This document shows positions 16,478-24,320 of a DNA stretch of 36,652 nucleotides, one piece after another (within the stretch, counting starts at the first letter, position 1; every line of letters begins with the position of its first letter). The DNA is from JAZKAR01 sp040389065. GTDB lineage: Bacteria > Pseudomonadota > Gammaproteobacteria > Burkholderiales > Casimicrobiaceae. The notes beneath the pieces are model-generated. The model saw nothing but the letters and a program-made list of their open reading frames with translations. It made no database searches and had not been told where the DNA came from. Position numbers and translations under genes: made by a program. The stretch is taken from contig JAZKAR010000013.1 of assembly GCA_040389065.1 (NCBI GenBank), positions 1 through 36,652 on the forward strand. The letters run 5' to 3'.

Positions 16478-17473
16478 ATGTCATTCACTGAAGCGCTTAC
16501 CGGGCCTGTTCCTGTTACTATTTTGACAGGTTTTCTAGGTAGCGGAAAAACCACATTACTAAACCGTATTTTGAGTGAGAAACATGGTCAAAAAATTGCG
16601 GTGATTGAAAACGAATTTGGTGAAGCCGGTATTGATAGCGAGCTACTGATTAATAGCGAAGAACAAATCGTTGAGGTAAATAATGGATGTATCTGCTGCA
16701 CAGTGCGGGGAGATCTTGTGCGGATGTTGGGTCGACTGGCTGAGCGGCGCGAGCAGGGTCATGTAAAATTTGATCGCGTCATTATTGAAACAACGGGTTT
16801 AGCCGCTCCGGCTCCGGTGGCACAAACGTTTTTTATTGAAAAAAAGATTGCTGAATATTATCTGCTAGATGCCATTATTACGATCGTTGATGCCAAACAT
16901 GCTCTGCAGCAACTCAATGAATATCATGAAGCTCAAGAACAAGTCGGTTTTGCAGATAGGCTATTATTATCTAAAAATGATCTAGTATCTGAAGTTGAGG
17001 TTGAAGGGTTAATCAATCGGCTTAAAGCTATTAATCCACGCGCGCAGATAGATAAGGTTCATTTTGGGAAAACCGAACTCAGTAAAATTTTAGATATTCG
17101 AGGTTTTAATCTTGATGCACTTCTTGAAGTAGAGCCAGAATTTTTAAAGGGTGATAGCCATAAGCACCATACTGATATCAGCTCTTTCGTTTTTCGCTCC
17201 AACCAACCCTTTATCCATAAAAAATTAGAAGCATTTTTGAATGATATGATTCAGGGTTTTTGGATGGATTTATTGCGCTATAAAGGTGTATTGTATTTAA
17301 AAAATGAAAACGCACGCTTCGTATTTCAAGGGGTGCATACGATGATGGATGCGATTCCTGGGAAGCCATGGGGAGTCGATGAAAATAAAGAAAATGTTAT
17401 CGTTTTCATTGGGCGTAATCTTCCCAAAGAATTTTTCCTTAAGAGTCTCGAGAGCTGCTTAGCTACTAGTTAG
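16478..17473 (+). CDS. yjiA: CobW/COG0523 metal-binding GTPase, YjiA-like
   Basis: A 331-residue G3E-family GTPase. Walker A GFLGSGKTT at 18-26; GCICC at 70-74 is the CXCC zinc-binding motif that defines the COG0523 family; LLLSKNDL supplies the guanine-recognition NKxD-like motif. The C-terminal CobW_C part (LLRYKGVLYL, RFVFQGVH, PWG) matches E. coli YjiA along its length. These proteins are thought to insert or sense zinc or other transition metals. The frame is open further upstream, but the ATG at 16478 follows CAGGAA and gives the family start. Confidence 0.9.
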   Translation: MSFTEALTGPVPVTILTGFLGSGKTTLLNRILSEKHGQKIAVIENEFGEAGIDSELLINSEEQIVEVNNGCICCTVRGDLVRMLGRLAERREQGHVKFDRVIIETTGLAAPAPVAQTFFIEKKIAEYYLLDAIITIVDAKHALQQLNEYHEAQEQVGFADRLLLSKNDLVSEVEVEGLINRLKAINPRAQIDKVHFGKTELSKILDIRGFNLDALLEVEPEFLKGDSHKHHTDISSFVFRSNQPFIHKKLEAFLNDMIQGFWMDLLRYKGVLYLKNENARFVFQGVHTMMDAIPGKPWGVDENKENVIVFIGRNLPKEFFLKSLESCLATS

Positions 17474-17476
17474 GAG

Positions 17477-17541
17477 CTAAGCTTCTTTTAAAACAGATTT
17501 TTCGATTGGAAGTAAGAGCATATTCTAAAAGAAAAGTTTAG
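17477..17541. terminator. Bidirectional terminator-like inverted repeat
   Basis: CTAAGCTTCTTTTA (17477-17490) is nearly complementary to TAAAAGAAAAGTTTAG (17526-17541), with one 2-nt bulge. It lies between the convergent yjiA-like and YCII genes, where a shared terminator is expected. The loop is long (35 nt), so it may be weak. Confidence 0.45.
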
Positions 17542-17547
17542 CTATCG

Positions 17548-17946
17548 TTATTTTTCTTCGGGTTTAGCTGAACACGTATCTGAACTATTTGGTATCGGTA
17601 AAACGGGCATGACTTCTACTGATTCACCTGGAAAGTTAATGAAATGCGGATGTTTCTCAAATAGTTTGGCAGCGGCTTCATGCGAATCTGCCCGAACAAC
17701 TATGAATGCTCCTAGTGCATTGCTAGTGTCTTCAATAGCTTGCTCAGTTATTTTTTTCGTTTTACCAAGTGGGCCACCCATGACGACGATCGCTGCCTGA
17801 TTTTTTTCGACCCAAGCTTTCCATGCAGCCATTCCTTCCTGCATCTTTGTGTTTCGTTCTTCTTGAGAGAGAGCATTCCACGCTTCCATACGAGGGCTGG
17901 TTTTGCTACCGAGAAAAACGGCAAGATAAGTATCGTTTGTAGTCAT
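17548..17946 (-). CDS. YCII-related protein
   Basis: A 132-residue protein of the YCII dimeric barrel group: YLAVFLGSK at the start, a middle helix (GMAAWKAWVEKNQAAIVVMGGPLG) and ALGAFIVVRADSHEAAAKLFEKHPHF. YCII domains usually hold a His-Asp pair and are linked to small-molecule breakdown; the reaction here is unknown. I choose the ATG at 17946 because AAAAGGAG precedes it; upstream codons in the same frame are unlikely to be translated. Confidence 0.82.
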   Translation of the reverse strand: MTTNDTYLAVFLGSKTSPRMEAWNALSQEERNTKMQEGMAAWKAWVEKNQAAIVVMGGPLGKTKKITEQAIEDTSNALGAFIVVRADSHEAAAKLFEKHPHFINFPGESVEVMPVLPIPNSSDTCSAKPEEK

Positions 17947-18066
17947 AAAAATCTCCTTTTTAAAATGGTACTGGTAAAAATAAGAGTAGTTCTCACTACG
18001 CTTCGTTATGAAAAGCAAATTTTTGTTGTGGCTAAGGATTTGTTTTGTATTGGAGGGTTAGCGTAA

Positions 18067-18384
18067 ATTAGAGTAAGTAGCGTAGATAGGGTGGTTCAGG
18101 TGCGTATTAATACAATGAATGTGTATGGGCATTTGCATTGAAGGATGCATTATTAATAGAGAATTTAAAATGCAAGTAAAAGTGCTTTTGTGATTACTAT
18201 GAGTGCAGTATAAGCCAACACCCAAATCTGCTAAATCAATTTTTTATAAATCTGGCAAATATTGCGGGTAAAGTTATTTATTGAGGTTGTCTTTTTGTGA
18301 GTAATGCGCTGGAATTTCTTGAGTATGAACATCTAGCTTTGCATCATCTTGGTTTTTTATGAATGGATAAAGTTTTTTAAGGTT
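18067..18384. other. Gene-less stretch, no clear content
   Basis: AT-rich DNA upstream of the broken surface-protein remnant. All frames contain frequent stops; I see no RNA gene or repeat. Confidence 0.4.
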
Positions 18385-18849
18385 GATAACAACATTGTGT
18401 TTGCCAGTAATGGCAACTATAGTGCTCAAAATCTAACGGGAACAGGCCCTTACCGTATTGAAGGTTGTGGCTATGCCGGCCCTTAATATCAATGCATTTA
18501 CTCTGTTGCACAGGGTGGCGGTAATGCAAATGTGACCCCTTTAACCAGTTTAACGCTGGCTTCATCTGCCACCTCTAGTTTTAATGTAAGTTGGATTTAT
18601 CCAAATGGTCGTTCAGGTGTAGATGAAGTCACTGTTTGTACAGCAGGAAGTTGTGGAGACGGCGAAGCTAGCCGGGTTGCGCATCTTAATGTATCGCCAG
18701 CGTTATTCTCGACTAACGTTTCGTTGCAAAATGGTTTAAGCGTTGTAAATGCTGATAGCTTCAAAATGATTGCACTTTCTTTTTCAGGCCCTAACGGGTT
18801 GCAAATGCAGTCAAACTTTATGTCTTGCAGCGGTAATTCTTGTTTTTAA
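18385..18849 (+). pseudogene. Broken extracellular protein with in-frame stop
   Basis: Continuous protein-like frame from about 18385 (IVFASNGNYSAQNLTGTGPY) to the stop at 18849, interrupted by one TAA at about 18484 within GYAGP-stop-YQCIYSVAQ. Downstream comes NVTPLTSLTLASSA, a motif I know from long secreted beta-rich proteins of betaproteobacteria in which GPY..., YSVA and NVTPLT occur in this order. Five cysteines remain in the 3' part. No start or signal peptide is present upstream. It is probably the C-terminal piece of a large secreted protein, inactivated; a 105-residue product from the ATG at 18532 is conceivable. Confidence 0.6.
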
Positions 18850-18877
18850 GCTTAAAATAAGTTATTGAAAATTAAGT

Positions 18878-18936
18878 GATTCTGACTGCGATCTCATATC
18901 ATACAAATGAAAGGTCGCAGTTCAGAATCGCTATTT
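18878..18936 (+). terminator. Rho-independent terminator
   Basis: GATTCTGACTGCGATC (18878-18893) pairs with GGTCGCAGTTCAGAATC (18913-18929) with a single bulge, followed by a T-rich run (GCTATTTTT). It lies 29 bp after the stop of the broken extracellular gene. Confidence 0.7.
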
Positions 18937-19524
18937 TTCATATGAACTTAAAAAATATAATAAATACGGAGAAATAATAATGAATATTAAGGAAGTACTT
19001 TTATTGCTAATTAAATGTTATTAAACAAAATAATTAATAATTTTTTCTTCATAAAATAAATATTTTATAGTGTTACTATGTTTTTAAGAATATAATAAAT
19101 TTTGGTGCTTAATCACGTATTAATATTTAAATTTTCTTTTTTTAAGAAAGATACTAAATGATAGTTAAAAAAAAGACAATGATAATATTCAAGGAAGTAG
19201 CAATGAGAGTTTAAATGCTGCTTACAGTCAACATTTAGAACCTGAAAACAATAAAAAAAAGAGATGAAAAATAATGCTGATTCTTCTGCGCCAGAACATG
19301 CACATGAAAATGCTGCAAGGCAGAGGAATAAGCAAAATGATACTGCTCAAGAAGGCGCTCATAAATCATATAACCCATATGGCTACCAAAATGAATATGC
19401 TCAAGCAGCAGAAAAAGTGACCAGTCGCTTGAAAATATGAAGCAGGGTGAGTACAAAAAATAATTATGCTAATCAAATTGTAAATGCTAAAAATGATACT
19501 AATTTGATCGCATTGAAAGAGTAA
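18930..19524 (+). repeat. Duplicated segment, copy A
   Basis: About 0.6 kb similar to 21950-22560: shared upstream features (CATATGAA..., a TTTTTAAGAATATAATA block, then TTTTTAAGAAAGA-ACTAAATGA before the start codon) and the whole small gene. The two copies lie about 3 kb apart in direct orientation and bracket the sulfatase. This copy's gene is broken. Confidence 0.75.
19158..19524 (+). pseudogene. Frameshifted paralog of the gene at 22186
   Basis: Matches the intact disordered-protein gene at 22186-22539 across its length, but reading breaks at A-tracts: near 19168 (run of A after the start), near 19255 (AATAAAAAAAAGAGATGA) and near 19410 (GCAGAAAAAGTGACC). Segments such as SSAPEHAHENAARQ and KEGAHKSYNPYGYQNE-like sequence are still clear. 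All lesions are indels in A-runs, so slippage is the likely cause; sequencing error in homopolymers is an alternative. Confidence 0.75.
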
Positions 19525-19594
19525 GTAGCTAAAGGAGTTTAAGTGTAACGCAATGGGAACATATACTAACGTGAGCTAGGGCTAAGAAAGGGAA

Positions 19595-19668
19595 AGCGTA
19601 AAAATTCAGAAAGCTTAACAGGATTATTCTGCTTTCTGAATAACTGATCCTGTTTAATCAATTACGCT
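19595..19668. repeat. Nested and interleaved inverted repeats
   Basis: Three complementary pairs in 74 bp. Outer: AGCGTAA 19595-19601 with TTACGCT 19662-19668. A: ATTCAGAAAGC 19604-19614 with GCTTTCTGAAT 19631-19641, perfect. B: TTAACAGGAT 19615-19624 with ATCCTGTTTAA 19647-19657, one bulge. A and B interleave (A-B-A'-B'), so they either form a pseudoknot or exclude one another. It lies between the broken paralog and the sulfatase promoter. Confidence 0.65.
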
Positions 19669-19693
19669 ATAGACAGTTCAAGATGTTTTATTC

Positions 19694-19745
19694 TTGACAT
19701 ATATCCCTAGCTGACGTAAATTAAAAATTTGCGAATTAACGCAAA
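19694..19745 (+). promoter_or_regulatory. Sigma70-type promoter with operator-like palindrome
   Basis: TTGACA at 19694-19699, 17-bp spacer, TAAATT at 19717-19722, oriented toward the sulfatase. TTTGCGAATTAACGCAAA at 19728-19745 (arms TTTGCG/CGCAAA) covers the expected start site, a typical place for a repressor. A second pair, CTTCATT/AATGAAG at 19757-19782, follows and encloses a TATAAT. Confidence 0.55.
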
Positions 19746-19838
19746 GGTTTATCTTGCTTCATTATAATCGTTTGCAATGAAGTTTCATTTTTTCAAAAAA
19801 TCACGTTAATTATATTAGTGAAATATGAATAGACCGAC

Positions 19839-21383
19839 ATGATAAAAAAATTTATTGCTACTATGTTATTTATATTTTCTACCCTATTGATAGGATGTGG
19901 TGGTGGAGTTAGTGAAACAACAAAACAGAATGAAAAACCTAATATTATTTTTATTCTGACAGATGATTTCTCTATGAATTTATTAAAGTACATGACATCC
20001 TCGCCTTATGGCGGAATAAGTAGCATGATGAATGAGGGTACTACCTTTAATAATCACTTTGTAAGCAATTCGTTGTGTTGTCCATCAAGATCATCTATTT
20101 TTACTGGTAAGCTACCACACAACACTAGCGTATTTACTAATACGTATGATCCTATAAATGGCCTAACAGATGGAGGTTTTGGCGCTTTTACTTACAACAG
20201 TCCAGAAAATCCTATTCACACATTTGCTGTTGCTCTTCGTCAATCAGGCTACACAACAGCCATGCTTGGTAAGTATTTGAATGGCTATAGTACAAAAGAA
20301 ACAGCTATTTATAATGCCGAGCAATTATGGAAAACAACATGGGGCTGGGATAACTGGTATGTTGGTGATAATGGGTATCCTGAATTCAACTATGACTTAA
20401 ACGAAAATGGAAAAGTAGTTCCCTATGGATTCGATTCGTCATCCTATATGACGGATGTCCTTTCAACCAAAGCACAAAATATTATAACCTCAACATCTAA
20501 ACCTTTTTTTATTGAAATTTCTACTTTTTCTCCACACGGTCCATTTACTCCAGCTCCTCGCGACAGTAACGCTTATCCAAATGCGGCTGTCCCAAAAACA
20601 GTTTTGTATGGAGCTCGCCCCGACACTAATGCACCTCTTTGGCTTCAAAAGATTCCTGCATTAACAACAAATCAAAAAGATACAATGGATAAAAAATTCA
20701 GGTTACGCGCACAATCTGTTCTTGCGATTGACAAAATGATTAGCGATATTCGAGCAACTTTAAAAGCTACTAATAAAGAAAAAAATACTTATATCATTTT
20801 TAGTGCAGATAATGGTTTTCATATGGGGGAGTATTCCTTAATGCCAGGAAAAATGACTCCATTCGATATGGATACAAATACCCCTCTTATAATTATTGGC
20901 CCTGATGTTATCAAACAACAAGTTAATGCAATTGTTCAGAATATTGACTTATGTCCAACTTTTGCAGATCTAGGTAAAGCAAATACATCTATTAATCCGG
21001 ATGGAAAAAGTTTAGTTCCCTGGTTGCGAGGCAACATTGTTTCAAAATGGCGAAGCATGGCACTTATCGAACATCATGGTCCGCCAGATGACATCAATGA
21101 TCTGGATATGGATGAAGATGTAAAAAGTACTAGTTTCGCCAACCCACCTAATTATGCAGCGATACGTACTGCTAATTATCTATATGTTGAATATTTCAAC
21201 GATGGTGTTAATGTAAGTGAATATGCTTACTACGATATCAGAGCTGGGCATGATCCAGAACAATTAAAAAATATTTATAGCACATTATCTACTCAACAAC
21301 GTACTGAGCTGCATGCCCAATTAGTACAAAATAAGAATTGTGGAAAAGTTGGTAAGCTTTCATGCTGGGAAGCGCAGCAATAA
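19839..21383 (+). CDS. Lipoprotein sulfatase, GlcNAc-6-sulfatase-like
   Basis: A 514-residue S1-type sulfatase. Signal peptide with lipobox LLIGC (C20) means it is lipid-anchored in the cell envelope. Metal site begins with D42-D43 (FILTDDFS); the catalytic CxPSR motif is C80-C-P-S-R84, where C80 should be converted to formylglycine. FTGKLPHNTSVF, AMLGKYLNGY, FSPHGPFTPAPR and FSADNGFHMGEYSL follow the order seen in N-acetylglucosamine-6-sulfatases. It probably removes sulfate from an exogenous polysaccharide. No formylglycine-generating enzyme is in the window. The gene is flanked by a duplicated segment and has its own promoter. Confidence 0.92.
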   Translation: MIKKFIATMLFIFSTLLIGCGGGVSETTKQNEKPNIIFILTDDFSMNLLKYMTSSPYGGISSMMNEGTTFNNHFVSNSLCCPSRSSIFTGKLPHNTSVFTNTYDPINGLTDGGFGAFTYNSPENPIHTFAVALRQSGYTTAMLGKYLNGYSTKETAIYNAEQLWKTTWGWDNWYVGDNGYPEFNYDLNENGKVVPYGFDSSSYMTDVLSTKAQNIITSTSKPFFIEISTFSPHGPFTPAPRDSNAYPNAAVPKTVLYGARPDTNAPLWLQKIPALTTNQKDTMDKKFRLRAQSVLAIDKMISDIRATLKATNKEKNTYIIFSADNGFHMGEYSLMPGKMTPFDMDTNTPLIIIGPDVIKQQVNAIVQNIDLCPTFADLGKANTSINPDGKSLVPWLRGNIVSKWRSMALIEHHGPPDDINDLDMDEDVKSTSFANPPNYAAIRTANYLYVEYFNDGVNVSEYAYYDIRAGHDPEQLKNIYSTLSTQQRTELHAQLVQNKNCGKVGKLSCWEAQQ

Positions 21384-21658
21384 ATTAGCCTGCAACAGCG
21401 CTTTTTGCATCACCAGAGTTTGCTTCATCCGCCAACACACTAATTTACTGCTGAATTGTTTTTTGCGCTAGCTAGATAGGTCGTCACCCTTCAGCTGTAG
21501 AGATCTCTGATCTGGTTTGAATAAGATTTAGGGCCATAGGTGAATCTTGATGTTGCGCTCATGCGCCGAAACGCTCGGTTGTGGCCCGAGGACAATAACG
21601 AAAGCCGAATGATAATCGTACCAAGATAATTTATAGCAGGACGCCGGAATCAGCAGCC
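21384..21658. other. Intergenic debris after the sulfatase
   Basis: No intact gene. A minus-strand frame ending near 21388 reads VLADEANSGDAKSAVAG, protein-like (it recalls cytochrome c'-type C-terminal helices) but without start or heme motif. The following bases to 21658 are less AT-rich than the surroundings. Confidence 0.3.
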
Positions 21659-21781
21659 ATGTTGGCAAACGTCAAACGCGCAATGGCGCTTACTGCTACG
21701 CTTAACCGTTTGACATTTAACGATGCAGATGAAATTCGGGCTTTGTTCAGTGAACTTATCGGTATCACACAAAGATCGTAG
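21659..21781 (+). pseudogene. Acetyltransferase N-terminal fragment (maltose O-acetyltransferase type)
   Basis: A 40-codon frame ending TATLNRLTFNDADEIRALFSELIG plus a few residues. The ...LNRLTFNDADEIRALFSELIG pattern is the N-terminal helix region of Maa/NodL-type hexapeptide acetyltransferases. The left-handed beta-helix that should follow is absent: a stop comes immediately. Confidence 0.5.
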
Positions 21782-21949
21782 TGTTAAAATTTTGAGTTAA
21801 CAATAATAAAATGCTTAGCGTATCGCGGGCTTTATTAGGTTGGGGTGTTTAAAGAGGAAGGCGATTTCGCAAAGTGCGATATAAAGTACGCTACATGCAA
21901 TGATTAATGTTTTTGAAAAGCAATTTTTATTTGGATTTTGATAGCCAAC

Positions 21950-22560
21950 TAGAGCGATTATTTCCATATGAATTTTAAAAGTAATAAAATACAGAGAAAT
22001 GATAGTTGATATTAAAAAGTTAATTTTTATTAATATTTAATGATTTTTAAATCAATCAATTAATTAATAATATTTTTATAAATAAAAAATATTCGGATAG
22101 TGTTAATATCTTTTTAAGAATATAATATGTTTGTTATTTAAGTGCTTAACAGACATATTAATTTTCTTTTTAAGAAAGACACCAAATGACGGTAAAAAAA
22201 CAAGATAATGATAATATTCAAGGTAGTAGCTATGAGAATTTAATAGCAGGAAATGGTCAGCGATTTCAGAATGAAAATAATAATAAAAAAGTGATGAAGA
22301 GTAATGCTAGTTCTTCTGCGCCAGAGCATGCACAAGAAAATGCTGCCAGACAAATGAATAAACAAAATGATACCGCAAAAGAAGGCGCTCATAAATCTTA
22401 TAACCCATATGGATACCAAAATGAGTCAGCCGAATCAGCAGAAACTCAAACAGAAGAGAAAAGTGATCAGTCGCTTGAAAATATAAGGCAAGGTAGCTAC
22501 AAAAATAATTATGCTAAGCAAAATATAAATGTTAAATGATACTAATGAAATCGTACTGAA
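21950..22560 (+). repeat. Duplicated segment, copy B
   Basis: Partner of 18930-19524, same orientation. This copy holds the intact gene 22186-22539. Its shared upstream block (CTTTTTAAGAATATAATATG near 22110, TTTTTAAGAAAGACACCAAATG before the start) probably holds common expression signals, including the AAGAAAG ribosome binding site. Confidence 0.75.
22186..22539 (+). CDS. Hydrophilic, probably disordered protein
   Basis: A 117-residue protein made almost wholly of polar residues (Asn, Gln, Lys, Glu, Ser, Ala), with no cysteine, no membrane segment and few large hydrophobics. A central patch, SSSAPEHAQENAARQMNKQN then KEGAHKSYNPYGYQNE, is also the best conserved part in the broken copy at 19158. 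Intrinsic disorder is likely; no family recognised. AAGAAAG lies about 8 nt before the ATG. That the same central patch survives in both copies argues that this was a real protein gene. Confidence 0.65.
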   Translation: MTVKKQDNDNIQGSSYENLIAGNGQRFQNENNNKKVMKSNASSSAPEHAQENAARQMNKQNDTAKEGAHKSYNPYGYQNESAESAETQTEEKSDQSLENIRQGSYKNNYAKQNINVK

Positions 22561-22612
22561 TAACTAAGTATTTTCAGTTGAGGTTTAGGCCGCAGATGTT
22601 TATCTCACAAAT

Positions 22613-23269
22613 TTAAGGGTAATATTGCGGCGATTCCCGCCGATCGAGCATTCTATAATCTCGTATGATACGAAGTCGGCGAAGCCTTGCATCATGGGGT
22701 AGTTTGGCTAAAGCCTCATAGGTGGTCGCTGCTGCATTGTCACGAAAAGACATCACGATAATGAGATCGCCAGGTGTCAGCACAGCTTCAAAAACATCCC
22801 AATTGACTAAGGCGGGAGTAATAGTAGGAAGTCCGAGATAATTTGCTATCTCTAGAGGTTGTGCGTTTTTATCCACAGAAGCAGGGCGCTTGGCATTTAC
22901 CAAGACGACAGCGGTAGAAGCACTGATTTCAGTTTCATCTAATCTTTGTTCTTGAATAGTGTACGTTTCAGGAGGCCGAGTGTCTTGGGTAATTTGCCCT
23001 ACTCTCAAATGATAATCAAGGAACACCTGTGAGCGGCCTTGTGCTTGAACGTGTTGGTGTTTAGCCTGAGTACGCCAACGAATTAAAGATTTTTCATCGC
23101 GCCAGCTTGACAGTGATAAAAGCCATCCTTCACGCGTGAGGCTGCTGTAACGGATATTGTCGACAAAGCCCTCAATTTGCTCCAATTCAGGGCGGAGCAT
23201 TTTTGCATATCCCAGATAATTTTCCCATTGATCTGATTTTGGGTGCACTTCAAACAATACTGAAAACAT
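22613..23269 (-). CDS. Two-domain ABM-type dimeric barrel protein
   Basis: About 218 residues with two ferredoxin-like halves. The first (FSVLFEVHPKSDQWENYL, LRPELEQIEGFVDNIRY, WLLSLSSWRDEKSLIRWR) is a clear antibiotic-biosynthesis-monooxygenase domain; the second (about 120-205, ending DARLRRLRIIRDYRML) looks like a diverged repeat. The ATG at 23275 is only about 3 nt after GAGGAAC; I choose 23269, which gives 9 nt and the normal family start MFSVLFEV. Activity unknown. Confidence 0.78.
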   Translation of the reverse strand: MFSVLFEVHPKSDQWENYLGYAKMLRPELEQIEGFVDNIRYSSLTREGWLLSLSSWRDEKSLIRWRTQAKHQHVQAQGRSQVFLDYHLRVGQITQDTRPPETYTIQEQRLDETEISASTAVVLVNAKRPASVDKNAQPLEIANYLGLPTITPALVNWDVFEAVLTPGDLIIVMSFRDNAAATTYEALAKLPHDARLRRLRIIRDYRMLDRRESPQYYP

Positions 23270-23333
23270 AGCCATGTTCCTCGCAATTTTTTAGCATCTC
23301 TACGTTTAATATTTACAGCATCTATTTTAGGAT

Positions 23334-23360
23334 ATGAGTGATATGAGTGATATGAGTGAT
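23334..23360 (+). repeat. Tandem 9-bp repeat at a start codon
   Basis: ATGAGTGAT three times in a row, each with an in-frame ATG. Gain or loss of units would keep frame and shift the start relative to the AGGA site. Confidence 0.9.
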
Positions 23361-24077
23361 TCTATAAATTCGTTTGGTCAGCCCGTAGGATTGTCTATAA
23401 AAAACTGGATTGCGCCTTCTTTTCCAGCAGTAAAAAAAATAAATGGACATTGGTGTGTAATAGAGCCGCTTGATGTATTACGGCATGGCTTATCACTATT
23501 CGAAAGTAATGGATTAGACGCCGACGATAAAAGCTGGACGTATCTTGTATATGGTCCTTTCAAATATTACGAAGACTATGAAGAGTTTTTAACTAAACTT
23601 ATAAATACACCAAACAGTTTATCATTTGCTGTAATCGATAAAAAAACAGATAAAGCCATCGGCATCATTGTTTACGATGTGATCGAGCCACATAATGGTT
23701 CGCTTGAAATCGGAAATATTAAATTTTCTTCATTGCTTAAGCAAACGACGATTGCTACAGAAGCCTTGTATTTATTGATAAAGGAAGCCTTTTCCTTAGG
23801 CTATCGAAGAATTCAGTGGAGATGTAATTCACTCAATATAGCTTCACGTAAGGCGGCACAGCGATTAGGGTTTTCTTATGAAGGTCTCTTCAGACAAACA
23901 ACTATATCAAAAGGGTTTAATCGTGATACAGCCTGGTATTCTCTTATTGATCAAGATTGGCTAGAGCTTAGGGTTGCGTTTGAACAGTGGTTAAACCTTA
24001 ATAACTTTGATGAAAATGGTAAGCAAAAAATTCGACTTTCCGCATTAACTTTACCTTTGTTAAAGGCGCAAGGTTAG
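23334..24077 (+). CDS. GNAT acetyltransferase, RimJ/RimL-like
   Basis: A 247-residue GNAT of the ribosomal-protein-acetyltransferase-like group, in which the domain is extended N-terminally. Visible are LSFAVIDKKTDKAIGII, the SLEIGNIKFSSLLKQTTIATEAL acetyl-CoA strand/helix region, and NIASRKAAQRLGFSYEGLFRQ, the hallmark C-terminal motif. The start has three tandem copies of ATGAGTGAT giving three possible in-frame starts (23334, 23343, 23352); AGGA at about 23330 fits the second best. Substrate unknown. Confidence 0.87.
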   Translation: MSDMSDMSDSINSFGQPVGLSIKNWIAPSFPAVKKINGHWCVIEPLDVLRHGLSLFESNGLDADDKSWTYLVYGPFKYYEDYEEFLTKLINTPNSLSFAVIDKKTDKAIGIIVYDVIEPHNGSLEIGNIKFSSLLKQTTIATEALYLLIKEAFSLGYRRIQWRCNSLNIASRKAAQRLGFSYEGLFRQTTISKGFNRDTAWYSLIDQDWLELRVAFEQWLNLNNFDENGKQKIRLSALTLPLLKAQG

Positions 24078-24159
24078 TGTTTATATTTGCGATTGATTTA
24101 TTGGTACTAGTTATTTGATTATTAAGGTTAAATTTACAGGCTAATGAAATAGGGTAGAG

Positions 24160-24195
24160 TAGATCTACTATTTCAATTATTGAAGAGTAGATCTA
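24160..24195. terminator. Long imperfect hairpin, terminator-like
   Basis: TAGATCTACTATTTCAAT (24160-24177) pairs with ATTGAAGAGTAGATCTA (24179-24195), with one bulge and a minimal loop. It lies between the GNAT gene and hmp on the same strand. There is no strong T-run; it could terminate the GNAT transcript or bind a protein. Confidence 0.5.
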
Positions 24196-24281
24196 TCGAT
24201 AATCTTCTTCCATTGATGTTGAAGCAGCGAATACCTACGATTCATTGGGCATACCCGATTAGTGTGACTCAAACGACTAAC

Positions 24282-24298
24282 CCTCAGGGAAACTGAGG
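24282..24298 (+). promoter_or_regulatory. Small hairpin in the hmp leader
   Basis: CCTCAG (24282-24287), GGAAA loop, CTGAGG (24293-24298), ending 12 nt before the AAGGAG ribosome binding site of hmp at 24310-24315. It may affect mRNA stability or translation; no NsrR-like site was recognised upstream. Confidence 0.4.
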
Positions 24299-24320
24299 CG
24301 GTTCATTTTAAGGAGCACCT

